NCBI GenBank assembly: GCA_035548175.1
Contig: DASZTO010000007.1
Span: 29,801 to 93,800, forward strand
DNA from: CALCHA01 sp035548175
Lineage (GTDB): Bacteria; Planctomycetota; Phycisphaerae; WQYP01
DNA length: 64,000 nucleotides
Reading direction: 5' to 3'
The notes beneath the pieces are model-generated. The model saw only the letters and a program-made list of their open reading frames with translations. It searched no databases and was not told where the DNA came from. Shown one piece after another: positions 36,074-43,635 of the stretch. Every line of letters begins with the position of its first letter. The stretch's first letter is position 1. The position numbers and the translations under genes were made by a program.

Positions 36074-37027
36074 ATGGCAAAAATATTCCGCGCGGCCATG
36101 GCTTGCGCGACGCTGCTCGCAGGCGTCCTCTGCGGCTACACCCTCAACGGCTGCGCCTCAACTCCCCCGAAGCCCGCCCCCGCACAAACCGAAAGCGCCG
36201 CCCTCCACGCCCTCGCCACCCAGCCCGGCTACCCCCGCCTCAAGCAAATCCTCCAAAAGCCCCTCCTCATCTCTACCCAAACCAACGCCGGGCCCACCGC
36301 CTACCTCGCCACGCTCGAAATGACCATCGACAAAAGCGAAAACATGAACGCGCATGCCATCCGCTGCGTCCTGGGCCGCGATCGTGACAAGCTCGCCATG
36401 CTCATCGCCGGCTCCGATTTCGCAGGTGCCATGACCTACGTCGACGAAGGACGGGGGCTCATGATCGATGCCACCCACCCCGGCAAACTCCTCGATCTGC
36501 CCAATGAGAATCCCAAACTCATTTTCGCCGGCAACGACACGAACGATGGCGTGATCACGAACTTCGGCCTCGACGCCGAGCCCCAAATTCAGATCGATCT
36601 TGGCGCCATCCTCCGGTCCACACTCCCTAAAATCACCAGCCTCACCGATGACCCCGTCGCCCATAAACTCACCATCCACACCGGCAACTCCGATGTCTGG
36701 CTTCGTTACGACCTCGATGCCCCGTGGTCTATTTCCGAGTTCTTCGCGCAAACCCACGGCGCCTCCGTTGATTTGACCCTGGTCACCGGAACTCCCCCCG
36801 CCGAAATGTTCGTCGGCGCTGACGCCGCCGGCGCTCTCTTCCCCGTCGAAAACATCGAACCGTTCGATCTCACCAGCCTCTACCAGTCGGTCATGGCGCT
36901 CCTCCGCGGGGTCCCCTCCCCAGACCCCCAAATCCTCTCCCTCTCCGAGAAACTCAACCCCCTCTTCCCGCACATCTCCCCCAAAAATTTCGGCACCGCC
37001 ACCCAGCCCCTCGGCCCCATCTATTAA
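36074..37027 (+). CDS. Lipoprotein, unknown function
   Basis: A 317-residue lipoprotein. The signal peptide ends in lipobox LNGC at about residue 27, followed by a Pro-rich linker. The mature part shows alternating strands and an ALHALATQPGYPRLKQILQKPLL segment. It looks like a periplasmic or outer-membrane lipoprotein with a beta-rich fold, possibly LolA/LppX-like, but this is only an impression. ATG at 36074 follows GGGAG. It is followed after 16 nt by a secreted esterase, so the two probably form an operon. Confidence 0.7.
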   Translation: MAKIFRAAMACATLLAGVLCGYTLNGCASTPPKPAPAQTESAALHALATQPGYPRLKQILQKPLLISTQTNAGPTAYLATLEMTIDKSENMNAHAIRCVLGRDRDKLAMLIAGSDFAGAMTYVDEGRGLMIDATHPGKLLDLPNENPKLIFAGNDTNDGVITNFGLDAEPQIQIDLGAILRSTLPKITSLTDDPVAHKLTIHTGNSDVWLRYDLDAPWSISEFFAQTHGASVDLTLVTGTPPAEMFVGADAAGALFPVENIEPFDLTSLYQSVMALLRGVPSPDPQILSLSEKLNPLFPHISPKNFGTATQPLGPIY

Positions 37028-37043
37028 ACACCGCGAGGTTCCC

Positions 37044-38162
37044 ATGACACGCATCGCCCCGCTCGTCCTCCTTCTGCTCATCGCCCAAACCTCCGCCCCC
37101 GCTACACGCCCCGCCCCCTCCCGCCGTCCCACGCCCCCCACGCGCAACCCCCACAACCCCTCCTACCCGCCCGCCGCCGATCTCCCCGACGGCCAGCTCC
37201 CTCCTCCCGATAAAGACGGCAACTTCATCCTCGGCCCCACCCACAAGCCCGCCCCCGAAACCCTCCGCAACGCCGACGTCCCCCACGGAACCATCTCCTC
37301 CTTCACCATGAACTCCGCTGACTCCAAGTTCTACCCCGGCATCGCGCGCGACCCCAACACCTTCGGCACGCAGGACCCCAACGACCCCGCCAAAATGATC
37401 GTCACCACCTCCCACCCACAACCCTACACCCGCCGCGTCACCGTCTACGTGCCCGCCAACTACACCCCCGGCACGCCGCTGCCTTTCATCGTCGGCGCCG
37501 ATGGCGCGGACACCGGCCTCTTCACCACCCTCGACAACCTCATCGCCGCCCACAAACTTCCTCCGATGGCCGCCGTCTCCATCGCCAACGGCGGCGGCGA
37601 TGCCCAGGGCTCCGAACGCGGCCTCGAATATGACACCATGTCCGGCAAGTACGCCGAGTTCGTCGAAGCCGAAGTCCTCCCCCTCGTCCAGAAAAATGCC
37701 AACGTCGCCCTCTCCAACGACCCCGACGCCCGCGCCACCATGGGCGGCTCCTCCGGCGGCTCCTGCGCCCTCGCCATGGCCTGGTACCACCCCGAATGGT
37801 ACCACCGCGTCCTCACCTACTCCGGTACCTTCGTCAACCAGCAATGGCCCAGCAACCCCCAAACTCCCCACGGTGCCTGGGAATTCCACGAGCACCTCAT
37901 CCCCAATTCCCCGCCCAAACCCCTCCGCCTCTGGCTCGAAGTCGGCGACCGCGACAACTTCAACCCCAACGCCATGCGCGACAACATGCACGACTGGGTC
38001 GAAGCCAACGAAAACATGGCCCGCGCCCTCGCCGCCAAAGGCTACCACTATCAATTCCTCTTCGCCCAAAACGCCGGCCACACCGACCGCGCCGTCAAAT
38101 CCCAAACCCTCCCCGAAGCCCTCGAATACCTCTGGCAAAACTTCACCCCTCCCACCAAATGA
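37044..38162 (+). CDS. Secreted alpha/beta-hydrolase esterase (enterochelin esterase-like)
   Basis: A 372-residue exported protein with an N-terminal signal peptide and a Pro-rich linker. The esterase D/Fes-like fold is marked by TRRVTVYVPANY, the nucleophile elbow GGSSGG (Ser near residue 235), EVGDRDNFNP for the acidic residue and QNAGHTDRA for the catalytic His. It should hydrolyse ester bonds in sugar esters, phenolic esters or siderophores outside the cytoplasm. It follows a lipoprotein gene by 16 nt. Confidence 0.82.
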   Translation: MTRIAPLVLLLLIAQTSAPATRPAPSRRPTPPTRNPHNPSYPPAADLPDGQLPPPDKDGNFILGPTHKPAPETLRNADVPHGTISSFTMNSADSKFYPGIARDPNTFGTQDPNDPAKMIVTTSHPQPYTRRVTVYVPANYTPGTPLPFIVGADGADTGLFTTLDNLIAAHKLPPMAAVSIANGGGDAQGSERGLEYDTMSGKYAEFVEAEVLPLVQKNANVALSNDPDARATMGGSSGGSCALAMAWYHPEWYHRVLTYSGTFVNQQWPSNPQTPHGAWEFHEHLIPNSPPKPLRLWLEVGDRDNFNPNAMRDNMHDWVEANENMARALAAKGYHYQFLFAQNAGHTDRAVKSQTLPEALEYLWQNFTPPTK

Positions 38163-38194
38163 ACCGCGACCTCTCCCGATAATCCGCGTGTAAC

Positions 38195-38231
38195 CGTCGA
38201 TTGGAGATCGACGTTTCTCCGGTGGCACCGG
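38195..38231 (+). promoter_or_regulatory. Candidate operator palindromes upstream of higBA
   Basis: Two perfect inverted repeats lie side by side: CGTCGAT-TGGAG-ATCGACG (38195-38213) and CCGGTG-G-CACCGG (38219-38231). They are followed at once by TATAAG and TATAAT. The HigA antitoxin likely binds here; the first could also end the esterase transcript. Confidence 0.45.
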
Positions 38232-38257
38232 TATAAGTTATGGTTTATAATCGACGC

Positions 38258-38614
38258 ATGTGGAACATCGAGCTCACCGATGAATTTCTCCTATGGTGGA
38301 AATCCCTGACGGAGTCGCAGCAAGATGCGCTTCAAACCAGCATCGAGCTTCTTGAAAGCGAGGGACCCTCGCTCGGCCGCCCTCACGCCGACACGATCAA
38401 AGGTTCCCGACATCCACATATGAAAGAACTCCGCACTCAATGTGCCGGCAGACCCCTGCGAACATTTTTCGCATTTGACCCGCGCCGTTCCGCGATTCTT
38501 CTGATTGGCGGCGACAAAACTGGAGCCAAACGCTTCTACGACAAAATGATCCCTTGGGCCGATGCCCTGTACGACACGTATCTCGATGAACTCCGAAAAG
38601 AAGGACTCCTCTAA
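38258..38614 (+). CDS. higB: HigB/RelE-type mRNA interferase toxin
   Basis: A 118-residue RelE-superfamily toxin of the phage Gp49/HigB branch. The core contains FLLWWKSLTESQQDALQTSIELLE, then PHADTIKGSRHPHMKELR, and PLRTFFAFDPRRSAILLIGGDK. The last stretch is the hallmark strand pair of the family, and DKTGAKRFYDKM follows. Such toxins cut mRNA on the ribosome. ATG at 38258 is favoured; an in-frame start at 38240 is possible. The stop overlaps the next start (TAATG), in the reverse toxin-first order typical of hig loci. Confidence 0.82.
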   Translation: MWNIELTDEFLLWWKSLTESQQDALQTSIELLESEGPSLGRPHADTIKGSRHPHMKELRTQCAGRPLRTFFAFDPRRSAILLIGGDKTGAKRFYDKMIPWADALYDTYLDELRKEGLL

Positions 38615-38943
38615 TGCCCGGACATCACAGCATCCAAATCCTCCGCAAAAAAATCGGCCCCAAACGCGCCGCCCAAGCCAAGGCCCGCGCCAAGGCAATC
38701 CAGGCCGAAATGCTCCTGACCGAATTGCGCAAGCTCGAAGGGCTCACGCAAGTGGAATTGGCCCACAAGCTCGGCATCAAACAACCTGCCGTCTCTCAAC
38801 TCGAACAACAGGACGACATGCAGATCAGCACCCTCCAGCGCATCGTCAACGCACTTGGTGGTGTCCTGGAAATCACCGTCCGCCTCCCCGGTGGCGAATA
38901 CCGTCTGGGCCAATTCAAAAACGTCCCGTCCATCGGCCGCTAA
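38614..38943 (+). CDS. higA: HigA-type XRE antitoxin
   Basis: A 109-residue DNA-binding antitoxin. Its Cro/C1-type helix-turn-helix is GLTQVELAHKLGIKQPAVSQLE at about residues 48-69, followed by QISTLQRIVNALGGVLEITVRLP, the usual XRE antitoxin tail. It should bind HigB and repress the operon through the palindromes upstream of higB. Its ATG overlaps the toxin stop. Confidence 0.85.
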   Translation: MPGHHSIQILRKKIGPKRAAQAKARAKAIQAEMLLTELRKLEGLTQVELAHKLGIKQPAVSQLEQQDDMQISTLQRIVNALGGVLEITVRLPGGEYRLGQFKNVPSIGR

Positions 38944-39026
38944 TCCATCTATCTTGGCCGAAGGAAGGCCATCTCTCATCATTCCTGCCCTCCCCCTCGC
39001 CCCCCGATCCGCTTATCATTCCCCCG

Positions 39027-40412
39027 ATGGGTCTCCTGATCGATGCCGCCTACTGGAGCGCCGCCCTCGTCGCCGCCCCTTTCCTCGCCCTCAAAAGCGC
39101 GCGCACCGGCAAATACCGCTCCGACTGGCCCGCCCGCTTCGGCCACGGACCCGCCCTCTGGCCCCGGCGCTCCCCTTCCGACAAAATCCTCCTCCTCCAC
39201 TGTGTCAGCGTCGGCGAACTCCTCTCCGTCCGCCATCTCATCGACCAACTCCTCGCCGCCGATCCCCATCTCCGCATCGCCATCTCCACCACCACCGACA
39301 CCGGCACCGCCCGCGCCCGCGCCCTTTTCCCTGATTCCGCAAACGCCCGCATCGCCCCGGTCCGCTACCCCCTCGACTTCTCCTTCGCCGTCGAAGCCTT
39401 CCTCGATCGCGTCCGTCCCGATTTCATCGCTCTCGTCGAACTCGAAACCTGGCCCAACTTCCTCAAAATCGCCGCCTCTCGGCGCATCCCCGTCGCCCTC
39501 ATCAACGGCCGCATCACCCAACGCTCCTTCCGCCGCTACAAACTCGTCCGCCCCCTCATGGCCTCCATGCTCCGCCGCGTCTCCTGGTTCGGCGTCCAGA
39601 CCCCCGCCATCGCCGACCGCTTTATCGCCCTGGGCGCCCCGCCCGCGCGCATCGAAATCATCCCCACCCTCAAGTATGACGTCGCCGACCTCGCCGACAC
39701 CATCCCCGGTGCGGACGCCCTTGCCGCCGCCATCGGCCTCGCACCCGACCACCAACTCTTCGTCGCCGGATCCACCGCCCCCGGCGAAGAAGCCCCGCTC
39801 CTCGACGCCTACCTCGCCCTCCGCGAAAAATTCCCCAACCTCCGCCTCGCCATCGCCCCCCGCCACCCCGAAACCCTCCCCCCCACCCTCGAAGCCATCC
39901 GCCAGCGCCGCCTCACCCCCATCCTCCGCACCGACCGCCCCAATCCACTGACCACTGACTACTGGCCACTGACCACTGACCACGTCTTCCTCCTCAACAC
40001 CCTCGGCGAACTCAAAAAACTCTACTCCCTCGCCTTCGCCGCCTTCGTCGGCCGCTCCCTCGTCCCCCTCGGCGGCAGCGACATGATCGAAGTCGCCGCC
40101 CTCGCCAAACCTGCCTGCTTCGGCCCCCACACCCACAACTTCGTCGAAGCCGTCGATCTCCTCCTCGCCGCCCACGCCGCCGTCCTCATCCACAACACCG
40201 CCGACCTCACCGCCGCCCTCGCCACCTGGCTCCAAAACCCCGCCGCCGCCCGCACCATGGGCCAATCCGCCCGCACCGCCATCGCCTCCCAACGCGGGTC
40301 CACCCATCGCTATATCCAAAAAATCCTCAATTCCCTCGCCTCCCCAAGCCACTTCCACCACCCCCTTGGCCCAGGCGACCACCAATCGCTAAAATACCCC
40401 GGTGACCCATGA
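39027..40412 (+). CDS. waaA: 3-deoxy-D-manno-octulosonic acid (Kdo) transferase
   Basis: A 461-residue GT30 enzyme that adds Kdo from CMP-Kdo to lipid A precursor at the inner membrane. It has the N-terminal anchor (MGLLIDAAYWSAALVAAPFLALK), HCVSVGELLSVRHLI with the catalytic Glu, ALVELETWPNFL, VAGSTAPGEEAPLL, and the C-terminal PLGGSDMIEVAALAKPACFGPHTHNF. This is evidence for LPS. A 35-bp heptamer array (39945-39979) is translated inside the protein between ILRTDR and VFLLNTLGEL. Its TGA overlaps the ATG of the next gene (ATGA). Confidence 0.93.
   Translation: MGLLIDAAYWSAALVAAPFLALKSARTGKYRSDWPARFGHGPALWPRRSPSDKILLLHCVSVGELLSVRHLIDQLLAADPHLRIAISTTTDTGTARARALFPDSANARIAPVRYPLDFSFAVEAFLDRVRPDFIALVELETWPNFLKIAASRRIPVALINGRITQRSFRRYKLVRPLMASMLRRVSWFGVQTPAIADRFIALGAPPARIEIIPTLKYDVADLADTIPGADALAAAIGLAPDHQLFVAGSTAPGEEAPLLDAYLALREKFPNLRLAIAPRHPETLPPTLEAIRQRRLTPILRTDRPNPLTTDYWPLTTDHVFLLNTLGELKKLYSLAFAAFVGRSLVPLGGSDMIEVAALAKPACFGPHTHNFVEAVDLLLAAHAAVLIHNTADLTAALATWLQNPAAARTMGQSARTAIASQRGSTHRYIQKILNSLASPSHFHHPLGPGDHQSLKYPGDP
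39945..39979 (+). repeat. Heptameric tandem repeat array 3, inside waaA
   Basis: Five 7-mers: CCACTGA, CCACTGA, CTACTGG, CCACTGA, CCACTGA, followed by CCACG. They lie in the coding region of waaA, where they encode a Leu/Thr/Asp-rich insert just before a conserved segment. Confidence 0.75.
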
Positions 40413-40807
40413 AAAACGTCTTCCTTAGCTACGCTGACCAGGACGCTCCCGCCGCCGAGGAACTCGCTCGCCTGCTCAAATCCCGCGGCTTCGCCGTCTT
40501 TATCGACAACGAAGAACTCCAGCCCGGCGAAAATTGGGCTCACGCTGTGGGAGACGCCCTCTCCAACGCCGACGCCATGGTCGTCCTCCTTTCCCCCGAT
40601 GCCGTCGCTTCCCGATCCGTCCAGCGCGAAATCGATTTCGCACTTTCCGAACGCCGCTTCAAGCACCGTCTCATCCCTGTCATTCTGCGCCCCACCCGGC
40701 AGATCCCCTGGATTCTCGAAAAACAGCACCTGATCCGCGCCTCCTCCCGCCATCGGCCCGCCGCCTTCCGCAAAGTCGCCGATCACCTCGCCGCCGCTTC
40801 GGAGTAA
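40409..40807 (+). CDS. TIR-domain protein, first of a pair
   Basis: A 132-residue protein that is a single TIR domain. It opens KNVFLSYADQDAPAAEELARLL (box 1 and helix A), then GFAVFIDNEELQPGENW (BB loop), AMVVLLSPDAVASRSVQREIDFAL and RLIPVILRP. The Glu in QREIDFAL falls where SARM1-type TIR NADases have their catalytic Glu, so NAD+ cleavage is plausible. Its ATG overlaps the waaA stop, so translation is coupled to Kdo transferase. A second TIR gene follows after 3 nt. No sensor domain is attached. Confidence 0.85.
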   Translation: MKNVFLSYADQDAPAAEELARLLKSRGFAVFIDNEELQPGENWAHAVGDALSNADAMVVLLSPDAVASRSVQREIDFALSERRFKHRLIPVILRPTRQIPWILEKQHLIRASSRHRPAAFRKVADHLAAASE

Positions 40808-40810
40808 CCC

Positions 40811-41242
40811 GTGCCCCGCCGCAGAAAGCCCCGCGAGCTTTTCCTCTCCCACGCCACTGCCGATAAAGCCTTCGTTAATAAAGTCGCCGCCCTCCTCCGC
40901 GACCACGATGTCCGCGTCTGGTACAGCCGTCATCACCTCCGCGGAGCTGATCGCTGGCACGATCAAATCGGCGAGGCCCTCCAGCGCTGCGACTGGTTCC
41001 TTGTGGTCCTCTCTCCCGCATCCACGCAATCCATGTGGGTCAAACGCGAAGTCCTCTTCGCCCTCAAGCAGCACCGATTCAGCGACCGCATTCTTCCCGT
41101 GCTCTATAAAAAATGCGATCCTGAACGCCTGTCCTGGGCGCTCGATGACTCCCAAATGGTCGATTTCACCGCTGGCTTCGACCGCGGTTCCGCCCACCTG
41201 CTGAATGTCTGGCGCCTCCCACCCTCAACAAAAAAACCTTGA
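40811..41242 (+). CDS. TIR-domain protein, second of a pair
   Basis: A 143-residue single-domain TIR protein starting with GTG at 40811, 3 nt after the first. Motifs are RELFLSHATADKAFVNKVAALL, VRVWYSRHHLRGADRW, WFLVVLSPASTQSMWVKREVLFAL and RILPVLYKK. The putative catalytic Glu (KREVLFAL) is kept. The two proteins diverge enough not to be a recent duplication. Adjacent TIR proteins may act as a heteromer or as effector and partner in stress or phage response; this is inference. No Thoeris ThsA, ThsB or other known defence partner is adjacent. Confidence 0.82.
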   Translation: MPRRRKPRELFLSHATADKAFVNKVAALLRDHDVRVWYSRHHLRGADRWHDQIGEALQRCDWFLVVLSPASTQSMWVKREVLFALKQHRFSDRILPVLYKKCDPERLSWALDDSQMVDFTAGFDRGSAHLLNVWRLPPSTKKP

Positions 41243-41584
41243 CCCACTGCTATTTTCTGCCCCGCGCCCACCCCCTCAAAAATGCAAAATGCACTCAATC
41301 GCCGCCACGCCCAGCCCCAGCCACGACACAATCAGAAAAAACGCCGCCTTGCCCATGTTGCACCCTGACACCGTCGTCACGCACGTTCTTAACCCTGCGA
41401 CCATCGGCCAAGATGACCGCCCGGTAAAGAACAACCCGTCGAATTTTCCTGAAGCCGCGCGAATTCCAGGTGCAATACATCGTTGAAGCGTCGCACTTCA
41501 TGGAAAACAAGACCCGTGCCAAACGCTCAGCTCCCCACGCCCCGCAGGTTGTATTTCCCACGTACCCCGTTTCAAATGCTCCCC
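41243..41584. other. Intergenic region between the TIR pair and proB
   Basis: About 340 bases. Apart from a possible 26-residue membrane peptide on the minus strand (41276-41356), I see no gene, terminator or clear promoter. Confidence 0.35.
41276..41356 (-). CDS. Possible small single-helix membrane peptide
   Basis: A 26-residue frame (MGKAAFFLIVSWLGLGVAAI, then ECILHF) that would form one membrane helix. AGGGTG stands 6 nt before its ATG. Length and hydrophobicity are those of real bacterial small membrane proteins, but with no homologue known to me it may be chance. Confidence 0.3.
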   Translation of the reverse strand: MGKAAFFLIVSWLGLGVAAIECILHF

Positions 41585-42724
41585 ATGACCACCACCCCCG
41601 ATCCGCCCGCCCCCGACCGCCGCTGCCTCCTCGCCGGTGTCCGATCCGTCGTCATCAAAATCGGCACCAACGCCCTCTCCGATCCCAACGGCCGCCTCGA
41701 TACCGCCCTCATCCAGCACTTCGCCCAGCAGGTCGCCGCCCTCCACGCCAGCAAAATCCAAGTCACCCTCGTCTCCTCCGGGGCCATTGGCGCGGGCATT
41801 ACCCAGCTCGGTCTCCCCGGCCGCCCCAAAGACCTCCCCACCCTCCAGGCCGCCGCCTCCGTCGGTCAATCCATCCTCATGAACCTCTTCGCCGACGCCT
41901 TCCGGCCTCACCACCTCCACGCCGGCCAAATCCTCATCACCCGCGGCGACTTCGAAGACCGCTCCCGCTACCTCAACCTCCGCAACTGCATCCACGCCCT
42001 TCACCGCAACCACGCCATCCCCATCATCAACGAAAACGACTCCGTCGCCGTCGCCGAGATCCGCTTTGGCGACAATGACCTCATCGCCGCCCAGGTCACC
42101 CACCTCCTCCGCGCCGACCTCCTCATCCTGCTCACCGTCGTCGACGGCCTCCTCGATCCCGCCGGCAACCTCATCCCCCTTGTCCAGGACCTCGATGACG
42201 CCTCCTCAAACGTCGACGACGCCAAAAAATCCTCCCGAGGCACCGGCGGCATGACTTCCAAACTCGTCGCCGCCGGAACCGTCCGCACCGCCGGCGAGCC
42301 CGTCCTCATCGCCAATGGCAAACGCCCCAACATCATCACCGACCTCCTCGCCGGCGCGCCCACCGGTACCCTCATCCTCCCCGCCCCCGGCAAACGCCTC
42401 TCCTCCCGCTCCCGCTGGATCGGCCTCACCGCCCGCACCAGGGGCACCCTCACCGTCGACGCCGGCGCCGCCGCCGCTCTCCGCGCCAACAAATCCCTCC
42501 TCGCCACCGGCATCACCGCCGCCGAAGGACACTTCGACGCCGGAGACCCCGTCCTCATCCTCGACCCCACCGGCCACCCCCTCGCCCGCGGCCTCTCCAA
42601 CTACTCCAGCGAAGACCTCGCCCTCATCCGCGGCCACAAATCCACCGAATTCCCCGCCCTCCTCCACACCGACACCTACTACGACGAAGTCATCCACAAA
42701 GACGACCTCGTCCTGGAAATCTGA
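41585..42724 (+). CDS. proB: Glutamate 5-kinase
   Basis: A 379-residue enzyme that phosphorylates glutamate at the first step of proline synthesis. The amino-acid kinase domain has SVVIKIGTNALSDPNGRLD, VSSGAIGAGITQLGL, PIINENDSVAVAEIRFGDNDLIAAQV and GTGGMTSKLVAAGTV. The C-terminal PUA domain is complete (LTVDAGAAAALRANKSLLATGI, LARGLSNYSSEDLALI). ATG at 41585 is preferred to the frame start at 41483. proA is not adjacent. Proline feedback inhibition is usual for the family. Confidence 0.95.
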   Translation: MTTTPDPPAPDRRCLLAGVRSVVIKIGTNALSDPNGRLDTALIQHFAQQVAALHASKIQVTLVSSGAIGAGITQLGLPGRPKDLPTLQAAASVGQSILMNLFADAFRPHHLHAGQILITRGDFEDRSRYLNLRNCIHALHRNHAIPIINENDSVAVAEIRFGDNDLIAAQVTHLLRADLLILLTVVDGLLDPAGNLIPLVQDLDDASSNVDDAKKSSRGTGGMTSKLVAAGTVRTAGEPVLIANGKRPNIITDLLAGAPTGTLILPAPGKRLSSRSRWIGLTARTRGTLTVDAGAAAALRANKSLLATGITAAEGHFDAGDPVLILDPTGHPLARGLSNYSSEDLALIRGHKSTEFPALLHTDTYYDEVIHKDDLVLEI

Positions 42725-42840
42725 TGATTCAATCCTCTTACCATTCTGGCCGGGAATCGAATGGATGGGGCGGAAAAGCCGGGGCGAGTCCATTTTTTAT
42801 CGCCCCACCGCCTATTGCGTGCCCCCCGGGACGGCAGAGA

Positions 42841-42846
42841 TATAAT
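42841..42846 (+). promoter_or_regulatory. Candidate -10 element of the RelE-type module
   Basis: A perfect TATAAT lies 44 nt before the antitoxin start. The best -35 (TTGCGT, 42815-42820) is 20 nt away, so the promoter would be weak. CGGTGG and CCACCG arms just downstream may be an operator. Confidence 0.35.
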
Positions 42847-42889
42847 GGATCGGTGGTACAGTGCGCCCACCGCACCTGAGGACTTACCA

Positions 42890-43090
42890 ATGACCACCAT
42901 CGCCGAGATCGAGCAAGCGATTACCCGCCTCGCGCCCGAAGACTTTCGCGTCCTGCGCGAATGGATCGCCCAGCGCGACGCCCAGCTTTGGGACCAGCAA
43001 TTCGAATCCGACGCACACGCCGGCCGCCTCGACGCACTGGCGCAGGAAGCCCTCGACGAACTCCACCGCGGTCAGTGTAAAGACCTGTGA
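42890..43090 (+). CDS. Antitoxin of a RelE/ParE-type module (putative)
   Basis: A 66-residue acidic helical protein (TTIAEIEQAITRLAPEDFRV, REWIAQRDAQLWDQQFESDA). It has the composition and length of small antitoxins that pair with RelE-like toxins. Its TGA overlaps the GTG of the next gene (GTGA), the common coupling in such pairs. ATG at 42890 was chosen because the upstream in-frame extension crosses the promoter region. Confidence 0.75.
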   Translation: MTTIAEIEQAITRLAPEDFRVLREWIAQRDAQLWDQQFESDAHAGRLDALAQEALDELHRGQCKDL

Positions 43091-43341
43091 ACCACAAGGC
43101 CTCATTACGCTTCTGGAATTGCTACAACGCCCTCCCTGCCGACATTCGCGCCCTGGCCGATGCCGCTTTCATGCTTCTCAAATCCGACGCTCGCCACCCG
43201 TCGCTGCATCTCAAAAGGGTCGGCGATAAGTGGTCCGTGCGCATCGGCCTCCATTACCGTGCGCTCGCCGTCGAAAGTCATGGCAACATGGTCTGGTTCT
43301 GGATCGGTCCCCACGCCGAATATGACCGCATGATCCACTAG
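43087..43341 (+). CDS. RelE/ParE-superfamily toxin
   Basis: An 84-residue basic protein with the compact RelE fold: an N-terminal helix pair (SLRFWNCYNALPADIRALAD), HPSLHLKRVGDKWSVRIGLHYRALAVE and a final strand MVWFWIGPHAEYDRMI. The G-x-WSVR-IG-x-YRA pattern is characteristic. It starts with GTG overlapping the antitoxin stop. The likely activity is mRNA cleavage or gyrase inhibition; the subfamily cannot be settled by eye. Confidence 0.8.
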   Translation: MNHKASLRFWNCYNALPADIRALADAAFMLLKSDARHPSLHLKRVGDKWSVRIGLHYRALAVESHGNMVWFWIGPHAEYDRMIH

Positions 43342-43421
43342 CGCCGGCGCCAGGCGCAACACGTGCTCTAACGCGGACATTTCGCAACTCGGAGTTCCGC
43401 CTCAGTCGTTCGCCCAGCCCT

Positions 43422-43631
43422 TCACCCCTTCCCGCGCCTCCGCCAAAAATCTATCACCACCACCCCCAGCCCCACCGCCAGCATCACCATCCCCACGACC
43501 GCCGCCACGTTCGTCACCACATCCAGCACCGGCTGCCGACTGGGGAAGGAGGGAAACGCACCGCCCCAAAAGACCAGCAACCCCACCGCAATCCCCAGCC
43601 ACCACCACGCCACAGCATCTCGTCGCGTCAT
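43422..43631 (-). CDS. Small two-helix membrane protein
   Basis: A 69-residue protein with two hydrophobic segments (AVAWWWLGIAVGLLVFWGGAF and VTNVAAVVGMVMLAVGLGVVVI) and a basic tail (DFWRRRGKG). ATG at 43631 lies 4 nt past the ankyrin stop, so it is the last gene of that operon. Function is unknown. Confidence 0.6.
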   Translation of the reverse strand: MTRRDAVAWWWLGIAVGLLVFWGGAFPSFPSRQPVLDVVTNVAAVVGMVMLAVGLGVVVIDFWRRRGKG

Positions 43632-43635
43632 TGGA

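Noticed and set aside
38249..38254. TATAAT as the -10 box of higBA
   Set aside because: It lies only 4-9 nt before the preferred start codon and would give a leaderless or truncated message; left undecided.
40409..41242. Calling the TIR pair a Thoeris system
   Set aside because: No ThsA-like (SIR2-SLOG) or other known Thoeris partner is adjacent, so only TIR domains are claimed.
41295..41561. 88-codon minus frame upstream of the possible small membrane peptide
   Set aside because: Its end is out of frame with the better peptide and it has no recognised domain or clear start site.
42781..42806. GGGGCGA...TCGCCCC hairpin after proB as a terminator
   Set aside because: The T run is in the loop and not after the stem, so it is not a standard terminator.
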